Of a stretch of 64,000 bases of DNA, positions 1 through 7,897 are shown piece after piece. The position numbers and the translations under genes were made by a program. This DNA is from Atlantibacter subterraneus (GTDB lineage: Bacteria; Pseudomonadota; Gammaproteobacteria; Enterobacterales; Enterobacteriaceae): the NCBI RefSeq assembly GCF_027853245.1, contig NZ_JAPTZM010000006.1; one strand, 5' to 3'. Under the pieces are notes generated by a model. The model was given only the letters and a program-made list of their open reading frames with translations. It ran no database searches and was not told where the DNA came from. The first letter of the stretch is position 1. The number at the start of each line of letters is the position of its first letter.

Positions 1-312
1 CGGCTAATCGACTGGGGCCTCGCCCATCCAGTCGCCCACCAGGCAATGCGCCAGCTGGCGATCAGCGACAAAATCACCGAAGAAACCGAGCAGCAGGTCA
101 ATGACAGCAATCCTGAACTGCATCAGATGTGTGAAAAATCCATTCTGCCGCTGTTTTTAAGCCCGCCGTTTCGCCGCTTTGGCGACACTATCTTCTTTGC
201 GATGGCGGAAACCACCATGGAATTCGCCACCCGCGAACCGGCGCGTACCGAGGAGTTTAAAACCGTCGGCTACGAAGCGATGTGGCGCGCGCTGGGCCGT
301 CAGGACGTGTGA
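1..312 (+). CDS. TetR/AcrR-family transcriptional regulator, C-terminal part (5' truncated by window)
   Basis: The frame is open from base 1 to the TGA ending at 312, so only the last 103 residues are present and the N-terminal HTH lies outside the window. What remains is an all-helical, charged segment (LAISDKITEETEQQV, then FATREPARTEEFKTVG) that resembles the ligand-binding and dimerisation domain of TetR regulators. The internal ATG at 46 is not the start because coding continues upstream of it. The family call rests on general resemblance only; no ligand or target can be inferred. Confidence 0.5.
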   Translation, partial: RLIDWGLAHPVAHQAMRQLAISDKITEETEQQVNDSNPELHQMCEKSILPLFLSPPFRRFGDTIFFAMAETTMEFATREPARTEEFKTVGYEAMWRALGRQDV

Positions 313-526
313 TAATTTGTGCATTGCGGGGATGTTCACGAATTTTCACAGGCTCGTGTGAAGTAAAAAAATCCCCTCATCAATAATTTATAGATTAATT
401 TCAATTAGTTAATCATTCTGACTCACACATTCAGGATGATAATATTTGTGAGACCTGTCGTGGGAATGTGAAGCCCGCTTTTGAATAATGATCCCATCCG
501 AAAGCAGAGCGACAGGAAACAGCCTC
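313..526. other. AT-rich intergenic region upstream of the otn operon
   Basis: No gene is visible here. TTCACA and TGTGAA flank GGCTCG at about 345-362, a short perfect inverted repeat just after the regulator gene. The rest is AT-rich and presumably carries the otnK promoter. AGGA about 11 bases upstream supports translation from the ATG at 527. Confidence 0.4.
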
Positions 527-1792
527 ATGGCCCTTCTTACCGGCGTTATCGCCGATGATTTTACCGGCGCGACGGACATCGCCGGATTTATGGCACAGCA
601 GGGATTACAGGTAGCGCTGCTGCCCGGCGTCCCTTCCCCCGATGCCCGCTGGCAGGACGACGCCGACGTTATTGTCATCTCCCTGAAAAGCCGCTCGCTG
701 CCCGCAGAAGAGGCGATTCGCCAGACGCTGTGCTGCGCCCAGTGGCTGACAGAATCAGCCGGTGCCCGGCAGATCTACTTCAAATACTGTTCTACCTTCG
801 ACTCCACGCCGGACGGCAATATCGGCCCGGTCAGTGACGCGCTGATGGCCCAGACGCCGTGCCGCGCCATCATTCACAGCCCGGCGCTGCCGCAGAATGG
901 CCGCACCCTGGTACACGGGCATCTGTTTGTGAACGGCGCGCTGCTAAACCAGTCAGGTATGGAAAATCACCCGATTAACCCGATGTGGGACGCCCGGCTG
1001 GTCGAGCTGCTGAAACCGCAAACTGACGGCAAAGCGGCGGTGATCGATCTTGTCGCGGTGCGCGCCGGTTCCGCTGCGCTGCGTGCTCGCTATCAGGCGC
1101 TTGCCGACCAGGGATTCCGCCATATCGTGGTGGATGCGCTAACCGAAGACGACCTGGCGATCCAGGCTGCGGCGTTTGGCGATTTACCGCTGCTGGCGGG
1201 CGGTTCCGGCCTCGGCGGCGCACTGGCGGCGCGCGCGTCGACACAGGCCACGGCTGACGGGCGTTTTACCTTCCCCGAGGATAAAAAAGCGGTGGTGCTG
1301 TCCGGCAGTTGCTCGGTGATGACTAACCGCCAGGTCAACACCTATAAGGCACAGGCCCCGGCGCTGGCGCTGGACGTTGCGTCCTGCATCAGCGATGACC
1401 CGCAGTACATCGCCACTCTCGCCGACTGGGTAGAAGCGCACAGCGGTAGCGCCCTCGCGCCGCTGGTGTACGCCACCCAGCCGCCGGAGCAGCTTAAGGC
1501 CACTCAACAGCGCTTCGGGGAACGCGCCGCCAGCGCCGCCGTCGAACGCACGTTCGCCCAACTGGCCACCCGGTTGCGGGAACGCGGCTTCAATACCTTT
1601 ATCGTGGCGGGCGGTGAAACCTCCGGCACTACGGTGGATGCGCTGAAGGTCAAGCGCCTGAAGGTAGGCCGCCCCATCGTCCCCGGCGTGCCCTGGGTGC
1701 AGGACAGCGCGCAACAGCTCTCGCTGGCGCTGAAATCCGGCAATTTTGGCGATGAAGATTTCTTTTTCCGTGCACAGGAGTACCAGGCATGA
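527..1792 (+). CDS. otnK: 3-oxo-tetronate kinase OtnK
   Basis: A 421-residue member of the four-carbon acid sugar kinase family (DUF1537). It phosphorylates 3-oxo-tetronate (3-dehydro-erythronate or -threonate) at O4 with ATP in the cytoplasm. The N-terminal signature DDFTGATD is at residues 10-17, and the C-terminal nucleotide-binding motif GGETSGTT is near residue 362. The ATG at 527 is preferred over an in-frame ATG at 488 because the conserved N-terminus begins there and AGGA precedes it. The stop overlaps the start of otnC (ATGA), so the two are translationally coupled. Neighbouring OtnC and OtnI complete the pathway to DHAP. A tetronate dehydrogenase (ltnD/denD), usual in such clusters, is absent from this window. 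Confidence 0.9.
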   Translation: MALLTGVIADDFTGATDIAGFMAQQGLQVALLPGVPSPDARWQDDADVIVISLKSRSLPAEEAIRQTLCCAQWLTESAGARQIYFKYCSTFDSTPDGNIGPVSDALMAQTPCRAIIHSPALPQNGRTLVHGHLFVNGALLNQSGMENHPINPMWDARLVELLKPQTDGKAAVIDLVAVRAGSAALRARYQALADQGFRHIVVDALTEDDLAIQAAAFGDLPLLAGGSGLGGALAARASTQATADGRFTFPEDKKAVVLSGSCSVMTNRQVNTYKAQAPALALDVASCISDDPQYIATLADWVEAHSGSALAPLVYATQPPEQLKATQQRFGERAASAAVERTFAQLATRLRERGFNTFIVAGGETSGTTVDALKVKRLKVGRPIVPGVPWVQDSAQQLSLALKSGNFGDEDFFFRAQEYQA

Positions 1793-2454
1793 GTCGTTAC
1801 GCCATGAGCGCCGAAGAGACCGCGCTGCGTCAGCAACTGGTTCATTATGGCCGCTCGCTGTTCCAGCGCGGCTACAGCAGCGGCGGTTCCGGGAATATCA
1901 GCGTCAAACTGCCCGATGGCGGCTTTCTGGTCACCCCGACCAATTCCTGCCTTGGAGAGTTAGAGATCGACAGTCTGAGCCGGCTGGACGCCAGCGGCGA
2001 GCACATTGGCGGCGACCGTCCGTCCAAAGAAGTCCCGATGCATATGGCGTTTTATCAGCGCCGTCCGGCCTGCGGCGCGGTGGTACATCTGCATTCGCCG
2101 TGGCTGACCGCCCTCGCCTGCCTGCCCTGCGAGACGCCGGAAAACTGCCTGCCGCCGCTGACGCCCTATTACGTGATGCGCATCGGCAAGCTGCCTTTGC
2201 TGCCCTACTTCCGCCCGGGGCATCAGGATATCGCCGTGGCGCTGTATGAATCCGCAGGCCAGCACACCGCGGCGCTGCTGGCCAACCACGGCCCGGTGGT
2301 CTGCGGCGGCACGCTGCGCGAAGCGGTATTCAATATTGAAGAACTGGAAGACAGCGCCCGTATCTGGCTGACCTTAAAACCGCTGGGCCACGTTCCGCTA
2401 AGCGATGCTGCCATCGCGGAACTGGAGCAGGTCTACCGAGCAAAAATGGGGTAA
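1789..2454 (+). CDS. otnC: 3-oxo-tetronate 4-phosphate decarboxylase OtnC
   Basis: A 221-residue class II aldolase/adducin-fold protein. It decarboxylates 3-oxo-tetronate 4-phosphate to DHAP and CO2. The metal site is visible: His100 and His102 in VVHLHS, His167 in ANHGPV, and an acidic residue at Glu81 in PSKEV. The N-terminal GSGNIS phosphate-binding loop lies around residues 33-38. Its start overlaps the otnK stop by four bases, and the deoR-type gene begins 5 bases after its stop, so it is inside one operon. The class II fold also includes L-fuculose- and ribulose-phosphate aldolases; the otnK/otnI neighbourhood decides the specific call. Confidence 0.88.
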   Translation: MSRYAMSAEETALRQQLVHYGRSLFQRGYSSGGSGNISVKLPDGGFLVTPTNSCLGELEIDSLSRLDASGEHIGGDRPSKEVPMHMAFYQRRPACGAVVHLHSPWLTALACLPCETPENCLPPLTPYYVMRIGKLPLLPYFRPGHQDIAVALYESAGQHTAALLANHGPVVCGGTLREAVFNIEELEDSARIWLTLKPLGHVPLSDAAIAELEQVYRAKMG

Positions 2455-2459
2455 CGGCA

Positions 2460-3254
2460 ATGATCCCGGAACAACGACGCGACTTTATCTATCGCTACGT
2501 GCATGAAAAAAATGTCGCCTCTTTTAACGAGCTGGCGGAGTTGATGAACGTGTCGCACATGACCGTGCGCCGCGACATCCTCGCGCTGGAAGAAGAAGGC
2601 AAAGTGGTGCTGATCAACGGCGGCATCAAGCTGAACAATTTGCTTAAGCTGGAGCTGCCGTGGCGCGAAAAAGCGGAACTCAACCATGAAGTGAAGCGCA
2701 AAATGGGCGAGCTGGCGGCAATGCTGATCGAACCGGGCCAGACGATTTATCTCGACGCGGGCACCTCGATTTTTGAAGTCGCCAAAGCGGTGGCGGCCAG
2801 CAACTGCTTCAACCTGACGGTGGTGACTAACGATTTTTCCATCAGCCATTATCTGATGGATATGCCGCATATCACCCTGTACCACACCGGCGGCCTGGTA
2901 GAAAAACGCAACCGCTCGTGCCTCGGGAAAAGCGCCGCCAGTTTTCTTAGCACCATCAATATCGACGTGGCGTTTATCAGCTCTTCTTCGTGGGATCTGG
3001 AACGCGGGATGTCGACGCCGGATGAAGGCAAGGCGTCGGTGAAAGAGATGGTGTTGCAGGTGTCGAAACGGCGAGTGCTGGTGTCGGACAGCAGCAAATT
3101 CGGCAAATATGCCATGTTCCATATCTGCGCCCTGTCGCAGCTCACCGACATTATTTGCGACACGGCGCTGCCGGATGACGCGCGCCAGACGCTGGCGGCG
3201 CAAAATCTCAAGCTGCACCTGGTGTCCACCGAACGGGAGCAAAACCATGCCTAA
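2460..3254 (+). CDS. DeoR/GlpR-family transcriptional regulator embedded in the otn operon
   Basis: A 264-residue protein with a DeoR-type winged helix at residues 1-55 (ELAELMNVSHMTVRRDI) and a DeoRC sugar-phosphate sensor domain (YLDAGTSIFEVA near residue 97; SDSSKFGKYAMF near 208). It most likely represses the surrounding operon and responds to a phosphorylated intermediate such as the OtnK product. In E. coli the equivalent regulator YgbI is transcribed separately from the enzyme genes; here it sits between otnC and otnI, in the same direction and with tight spacing, implying autoregulation. Its stop overlaps the otnI start by 8 bases. Confidence 0.85.
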   Translation: MIPEQRRDFIYRYVHEKNVASFNELAELMNVSHMTVRRDILALEEEGKVVLINGGIKLNNLLKLELPWREKAELNHEVKRKMGELAAMLIEPGQTIYLDAGTSIFEVAKAVAASNCFNLTVVTNDFSISHYLMDMPHITLYHTGGLVEKRNRSCLGKSAASFLSTINIDVAFISSSSWDLERGMSTPDEGKASVKEMVLQVSKRRVLVSDSSKFGKYAMFHICALSQLTDIICDTALPDDARQTLAAQNLKLHLVSTEREQNHA

Positions 3255-4023
3255 GTTCGCCGCGAATATCAGCTGGCTGTTCACCGAACTGCCGTTTGTC
3301 GAGCGCTTCGCCCGCGCCCGTGAAGCAGGTTTTACCGGCGTAGAATGCCTGTTTCCCTATGATGTGCCGCTCGCCGAACTGTGCGATGCGCAGCGGCAAA
3401 GCGGCCTGCCGGTGGTATTAATCAACGCGCCGCCCGGCGACTGGGCGCGCGGCGCGCGCGGGCTGGCGGCGCAGCCGGACTGTGACGAGGCGTTTATCGA
3501 CGCGATCCTGTTAGCCCGCGAATACGCCAGCGCCCTCGGCTGTCGACAGGTACATGTTATGGCGGGCCATCGGGTAATTAGCCTGAGTGAACAGCAGCAG
3601 TACCAATTATTGATTCAACGTTTACGCCAGGCAGCCAATTTACTGGCCGAGAAAAATATCAGCGTTTTAATTGAACCGTTAAATAAAGAGGATATGCCGG
3701 GCTATTTTGTGAATAGTTTCCCGCTGGCGGAAAAGATTATTCACGATGTCGGGTGCGATAATATCGGTTTACAGTTCGATATTTATCACTGCCAGAAACT
3801 GCACGGTAACATTATTACCAATATACAGCGTTATTTACCGATTACCCGTCATTATCAGGTCGCTTCCTCGCCCGGTCGCAATGAACCGGGAAGCGGCGAA
3901 TTAAATGACGACTGGATTTTTTCGCAAATCGACAACATGAACTATCACGGCTGGGTGGGTTGTGAATATCAACCGTTAACACCGCCAGGTGCCGATATTC
4001 ACTGGTTAGCGCCGTATAAATAA
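3247..4023 (+). CDS. otnI: 2-oxo-tetronate isomerase OtnI (hydroxypyruvate isomerase family)
   Basis: A 258-residue TIM-barrel sugar isomerase of the Hyi/AP-endonuclease-2 superfamily. It interconverts 2-oxo- and 3-oxo-tetronate, feeding OtnK. Metal and catalytic residues fall where the Hyi family has them: Glu143 (LIEPLN), Asp178 and His181 (FDIYHCQ), Gln204 (HYQVAS) and Glu240 (GCEYQP). The ATG at 3247 gives a typical N-terminus (MPKFAANISWLF) and overlaps the preceding regulator stop; a longer frame reaching 3109 has no conserved extra sequence. The second half is visibly more AT-rich than the flanking genes. Hydroxypyruvate isomerase activity is the alternative, but context favours OtnI. 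Confidence 0.88.
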   Translation: MPKFAANISWLFTELPFVERFARAREAGFTGVECLFPYDVPLAELCDAQRQSGLPVVLINAPPGDWARGARGLAAQPDCDEAFIDAILLAREYASALGCRQVHVMAGHRVISLSEQQQYQLLIQRLRQAANLLAEKNISVLIEPLNKEDMPGYFVNSFPLAEKIIHDVGCDNIGLQFDIYHCQKLHGNIITNIQRYLPITRHYQVASSPGRNEPGSGELNDDWIFSQIDNMNYHGWVGCEYQPLTPPGADIHWLAPYK

Positions 4024-4052
4024 AATAACACTCTGACCCTGAGGAATGAATT

Positions 4053-4859
4053 ATGTCCGATCGCGTGATTATTTCGCTGGCGCCTGTCGCCGCGGATTGC
4101 CCCCGAGTAGAACCCAATGAAGTGGCGGATGAGATTTTAGCCTGCGTGGAGGCCGGTGCCGCCATCGTGCATCTCCACGTGCGCGACCCGCAGGGGAAAC
4201 TGACTCCCGACACCCGCTATTTTGAGCAGACCATCGCCCCGGTGATGGCGCAGTCTGACCTGATTATTCAGGCCTCGACCGGCGGCGTATCGCAGATGAC
4301 TATTGCCGAACGCTGCGCGCCGCTGGCCTGCCGGGGCGTGGAAATGGCCTCGCTGAACGTCGGCTCGGTGAACCTCGGCGATAACGTCTACTTTAACCCG
4401 ACGCCGGACGTGGAATACTGCTCGCGCCATATTGTTGAGCGCGGCATTATTCCCGAATTTGAAGTCTTTGAGATTGGCATGATTAATAATATTCTGGCGC
4501 TCCAGGATAAAATTAATTTCACCCAGCCGATGCTGTTTAATATTGTGTTAGGTCATCGCGGCAGTACCCCCGCCACTATCGACGCCTTAATTGCCATGCG
4601 CAGTATGATCCCGCGCGACGCCTTATGGGGAATTACCCATTTTGGCCGCCGCGACTTTGGATTAATTGCCGCCGCCGTGGGCATGGGTGCCTGTGAAGTC
4701 AGAATCGGATTTGAAGACAGCTATTATATTAACGCCAGCGAAACCGTGACACGAAATGTATTACTGGTGGAAAAACTCGCCACGTTAATTCGCAGCCAGG
4801 ATAAAGAAGTGGCAACGCCGGAATATGCCCGGAAGCTGCTGAATATTCGCCACCGTTAA
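4053..4859 (+). CDS. DUF849 beta-keto acid cleavage enzyme (BKACE family)
   Basis: A 268-residue TIM-barrel protein of the Kce/BKACE family. Members condense a beta-keto acid with acetyl-CoA, releasing acetoacetate plus a new CoA ester, using a zinc ion. The zinc ligands His40 and His42 (VHLHVRD) and Glu221 are present, with catalytic-type Arg217 and Asp222 (VRIGFEDSY). STGGVS near residue 75 and HFGRRDFG near 196 are further family signatures. It lies 29 bases after otnI in the same operon. BKACE substrates vary with small pocket changes, so the substrate is unknown. Its presence beside otnKCI suggests the imported compound is, or is converted to, a beta-keto acid. Confidence 0.85.
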   Translation: MSDRVIISLAPVAADCPRVEPNEVADEILACVEAGAAIVHLHVRDPQGKLTPDTRYFEQTIAPVMAQSDLIIQASTGGVSQMTIAERCAPLACRGVEMASLNVGSVNLGDNVYFNPTPDVEYCSRHIVERGIIPEFEVFEIGMINNILALQDKINFTQPMLFNIVLGHRGSTPATIDALIAMRSMIPRDALWGITHFGRRDFGLIAAAVGMGACEVRIGFEDSYYINASETVTRNVLLVEKLATLIRSQDKEVATPEYARKLLNIRHR

Positions 4860-4900
4860 TTGCGCTAATAATAATACTCACGCCTCCGGGAGGCATCACA

Positions 4901-6250
4901 ATGACCATCAACGCAGCAGTTTATAAGGCTGGCCTCGCGGCCAGCGCCGCTGGCGCGCTTATTGCCGTGGTCGGCGCGCTTATGCAGGCCACCAACGTCT
5001 GGCATGGCGGCCTGGTATTAGGGGTAACCGCTTTTGCCATCGGTGCGGGCTTCTGGCCTGCGCTACGCAGTTATCAGTTTACTTTGTGGATCATCGCCGG
5101 TTTTGTCGCCGCGATGGTGTACGCCAGCGAGCTGATTATCTGGGGCGGCTTTAATATCACCCACAAATGGATCGTGTTCCTGGTGATCCAGGCCACCATG
5201 TTCAGCATGGGCACCAAGCTGACTATTCAGGATTTTATCGATGTCGCCAAAATGCCGTGGGCGGTATTCGTCGGCACCTTCTGCCACTTCCTGATCATGC
5301 CGCTGCTCGGCTTTGCGCTGACCATTATGTTTGATTTCCCGCCAGAGGTGGCGGTTGGCATTCTGCTGATCGGTGCCTGTCCAAGCGGGCTGTCGTCCAC
5401 GGTGATGGTGTATATCGCCAATGCCAATCTGGCGCTGGCGGTCTCCATCTGCGCGGTCTCCACCCTCGCCGCCACCATTATGACGCCGCTGTGGGTCAAC
5501 CTGCTGGCCGGCTCGCTGATCGACATCAAGCTGATGTCGATGATTATGGACGTGATCAAAATCGTGCTGATCCCGATTGGCGCGGCGATCCTCAACGATT
5601 ACCTGAAAAGCTATGCCTCGCTGCGCGGTCGGCGCATCGTGCAGGGGCTGGCGGCCCTCAGCGCCTGCTGGCTGCTGTTTATGGCGTTCGGCGGCTGGAA
5701 CAGCCTGTTTGAAAGCGCCTCGGCGGACGCCCAGATGTTTGCCGTGGTGGCAAACTTCTTTGCCGGTGGGATTATCTGGAGCCTGTTCTATAACTGGCTG
5801 ACCCAGCAGAAACCGAAAATCCAGAGCTATATGCCGAAGGTGTCGATGATCGGGATTATTTTCTTCACCACAACCGCCGCCGCTGCCGGGCGCGACAATC
5901 TGATGCAGGTGGGCTTCTTACTCTGCGTCGCCATGCTGCTGCACAACCTCGGCGGTTTCTCCATCGGCTATCTGATGAGCCGCTTTGTTTTCCGCATGGA
6001 TGTGCAGTCCGCCCGCACCGTGGCCTTTGAAGTGGGCCTGCAAAACGGCGGGATGGCCTCTGGCCTGGCGGCGGCGATGGGCAAGCTGGCGACGGTAGGG
6101 CTGGCCTCGGCGGTAATGACGCCGCTTGGCAACGTCAGCGGATCGCTGCTCGCCAACTACTGGCGCAAAAAAGACGCCCGCGCCGCAAAGCCTGCCGCCC
6201 AGAGCAGCGCAGCGGCGGAAAAGCCTTATTCTTCTGAACAGACCTTATAG
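4901..6250 (+). CDS. Bile acid:sodium symporter (BASS/SBF-like) family transporter
   Basis: A 449-residue, strongly hydrophobic inner-membrane protein. It has an N-terminal extension of about three predicted membrane segments (residues 8-90) before the canonical BASS core. The core hallmark GACPSGLSSTVMVYIANAN is near residue 163. The C-terminus (about 30 residues, rich in Ala/Lys) is hydrophilic. BASS proteins use Na+ or proton gradients to import organic anions, so this is the probable importer of the acid consumed by the upstream enzymes. AGG precedes the ATG at 4901. The extension makes it longer than typical bacterial BASS proteins of roughly 300-330 residues. Confidence 0.8.
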   Translation: MTINAAVYKAGLAASAAGALIAVVGALMQATNVWHGGLVLGVTAFAIGAGFWPALRSYQFTLWIIAGFVAAMVYASELIIWGGFNITHKWIVFLVIQATMFSMGTKLTIQDFIDVAKMPWAVFVGTFCHFLIMPLLGFALTIMFDFPPEVAVGILLIGACPSGLSSTVMVYIANANLALAVSICAVSTLAATIMTPLWVNLLAGSLIDIKLMSMIMDVIKIVLIPIGAAILNDYLKSYASLRGRRIVQGLAALSACWLLFMAFGGWNSLFESASADAQMFAVVANFFAGGIIWSLFYNWLTQQKPKIQSYMPKVSMIGIIFFTTTAAAAGRDNLMQVGFLLCVAMLLHNLGGFSIGYLMSRFVFRMDVQSARTVAFEVGLQNGGMASGLAAAMGKLATVGLASAVMTPLGNVSGSLLANYWRKKDARAAKPAAQSSAAAEKPYSSEQTL

Positions 6251-6258
6251 GGATAACT

Positions 6259-6678
6259 ATGAAAACTCTGACCTTACAACAGGCGCGGCAGGCGGTGGAT
6301 TATGCGCTGCATCTGGCGCAGGACGTTTACGCGCAGCGGCCGCTCAGCGTGGCGGTGAGCGACGCCAACGGCGATCTGCTGGCCTTCGCCCGCATGGACG
6401 GCGCAAAGCTGCTGACCATCGAACTGACCCAGCGCAAAGCCCGCACCAGTAGCCGTCTGGGCTGCACCACTCAGGCGTTTTTACAGCGCCTGCAAACCGA
6501 ACAGCTGGATATCGGCTACTTTGGCGACCCGCTGTTCACGGCGCTGCCGGGCGGCATTCCGCTCACCGACGGCAGCCGCTGCATTGGCGCGGTGGCGATT
6601 GGCGGCCTGTCCGCTAAAGAAGATCACGAAGCGGCGCAGGCCGTCGCCCACTATCTCAATGAGGAGATCCCGGCATGA
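6259..6678 (+). CDS. HbpS/GlcG-like heme-binding family protein (DUF336)
   Basis: A 139-residue cytoplasmic protein with the HbpS/GlcG/PduO-C fold: an N-terminal helix (TLQQARQAVDYALHLA), then the SVAVSDANGDLLAFARMDGA strand-turn segment at about residues 30-49 and the GGIPLTDGSRCIGAVAIGG block near residues 94-112. GlcG-type proteins accompany glycolate and other organic-acid operons, but their role is unclear. It begins 8 bases after the BASS gene and overlaps the next gene by four bases (ATGA), so it is co-transcribed. No catalytic function should be assumed. Confidence 0.75.
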   Translation: MKTLTLQQARQAVDYALHLAQDVYAQRPLSVAVSDANGDLLAFARMDGAKLLTIELTQRKARTSSRLGCTTQAFLQRLQTEQLDIGYFGDPLFTALPGGIPLTDGSRCIGAVAIGGLSAKEDHEAAQAVAHYLNEEIPA

Positions 6679-7325
6679 AAAAGGTAGCCCTGTTCCACAC
6701 CAGTTCCGCGACGCTTGCGATGATGCAGCAGTTGATTGGCGACATCATGCCCGATGCAGAGGTGATGCATATCATTGAAGAGTCGATGATTAAGCAGGTG
6801 ATGAAAAACGGCGGCGTAACGCCGGATATCAGTGCTCGCATCGCCGGGTATATTCAGGTAGCGGAAAAAGCCGGTTGCGAGATTTTTATGACCGCCTGTT
6901 CCTCGATTGGCGGCGCGGTGGAGCAGTGCCAGTTTATGACGCCGCTACAGCTGGCGCGTATAGATTGCGCGATGGTGGACGCCGCTATCGCCAAAGGCGG
7001 ACGGCTGGCGGTGCTGGCAACGGTGGGTACTACGCTGGAGCCGACGCTGGCGTATGTGAAGCGCAAAGCCGCCGAGGCGGGTAAGACGCCGGAAATCACG
7101 CCGCTGCTGATGTCAGAGGCGTTTACCGCGCTGCTGGCGGGGGACATGGCGAAGCATGACGCGATTGTCGCACAGGGGCTGAAGCAGGCATTCGCCAGCA
7201 GTGATGTGGTGATGCTGGCGCAGGCGTCGATGGCGCGGGTATTGCAGCAGTTGCCGGAACCGCCGGTGCCGGTGCTGACGTCACCGGAGAGTGGGATTAA
7301 GTGGCTGAGGGAGGCCAGTACCTGA
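6675..7325 (+). CDS. Asp/Glu/hydantoin racemase-fold protein lacking the second catalytic cysteine
   Basis: A 216-residue protein with the racemase-superfamily layout. The first active-site cysteine is Cys75 in FMTACSSIGG. The second, normally in an LACT-like motif of the C-terminal half, is replaced by LAQAS (near residue 179), so a two-cysteine racemisation mechanism is unlikely. Single-cysteine members of the superfamily catalyse decarboxylation or related proton chemistry, so a lyase or isomerase role on the operon's acid substrate is possible. It is the last gene of the otn operon, overlapping the DUF336 gene by four bases. Specific activity is not inferable. Confidence 0.7.
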   Translation: MKKVALFHTSSATLAMMQQLIGDIMPDAEVMHIIEESMIKQVMKNGGVTPDISARIAGYIQVAEKAGCEIFMTACSSIGGAVEQCQFMTPLQLARIDCAMVDAAIAKGGRLAVLATVGTTLEPTLAYVKRKAAEAGKTPEITPLLMSEAFTALLAGDMAKHDAIVAQGLKQAFASSDVVMLAQASMARVLQQLPEPPVPVLTSPESGIKWLREAST

Positions 7326-7466
7326 TTGGTTCGGTTCCGTTCGGTGGTAGGGTTCCGTTCGCCAGGCGTTCGTGGCTCAATGTGACTCCGTAGCACGCGA
7401 ACNNCCCTCGGCTCCATCTCCTCGCTTCAGGTCGGTCGGGATACGGCATCCTGCCTTTCCCGACCT

Positions 7467-7490
7467 CAGGCCCGCATCCCTGCGGGCCTG
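7467..7490. repeat. Perfect 10-bp inverted repeat with TCCC loop
   Basis: CAGGCCCGCA at 7467-7476 pairs fully with TGCGGGCCTG at 7481-7490 across a TCCC loop. There is no T-run on either side, so it is structural rather than a normal intrinsic terminator. Confidence 0.7.
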
Positions 7491-7678
7491 ACCTGGCTCG
7501 TCAATTACACCTCGGCGATTTTGATGCCGGACCAACACCCCCAACTGTAAGCGGATTTGTTTTTCAGCGACAACATTGTCTCTGCCAGTCTTCGGGATCA
7601 CTGCGAGGGTTTTCCTCCCCATCGAAATCGCCGAGGCGTTCGCGGGAGGCCGGGGCTGGCGGCAGGGATGCCGCCAGA

Positions 7679-7710
7679 GGGTGCGAGCTACAGGATGTAG
7701 CATCGCACCC
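7679..7710. repeat. Long hairpin, 14 bp with one bulged A
   Basis: GGGTGCGA-GCTACA (7679-7692) pairs with TGTAGC (7696-7701), a bulged A at 7702 and TCGCACCC (7703-7710), around a GGA loop. This regularity in non-coding DNA suggests a conserved RNA or DNA structure. Confidence 0.7.
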
Positions 7711-7897
7711 GACCCGAAGCCGGACGCGATAAGCCGAGGGCACCGCGAAGCGGCGATTTCGCGCGGGGGAGCCGGGGGTGTCGGGGGCGCGGCGGCGAGC
7801 GCCCCCGACCCGTTCGCGTACTCCGGAGCCAAAGATTGACACGAAAGCCAATGCGAACGGAACAATTCCACGATTCCCCCCCAGCCATCAGCATCCG

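Larger units (their letters stand above)
7326..7897. repeat. GC-rich hairpin-filled non-coding block with assembly gap; candidate dispersed repeat
   Basis: No convincing gene is present in these 572 bases; open frames here are arginine/proline-rich products of high GC. GTTCCGTTCG occurs as a direct pair at 7334-7343 and 7352-7361, and its reverse complement is at 7854-7863. The match extends to 11 bases (7352-7362 against 7853-7863), so about 500 bases are bounded by inverted repeats. Inside are a perfect 10-bp hairpin (7467-7490), a 14-bp hairpin with one bulge (7679-7710) and an 11-bp hairpin (7780-7809). Two Ns at 7403-7404 mark an assembly join, which fits a multicopy or hard-to-sequence segment. 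It lies between two convergent operons. Its identity is unknown; a phage-satellite-related or MITE-like dispersed element is one possibility. Confidence 0.5.

Noticed and set aside
7564..7851. Arg/Pro-rich minus-strand frame in the hairpin block
   Set aside because: It spans two large hairpins, has no ribosome site or domain, and its length is explained by GC content.
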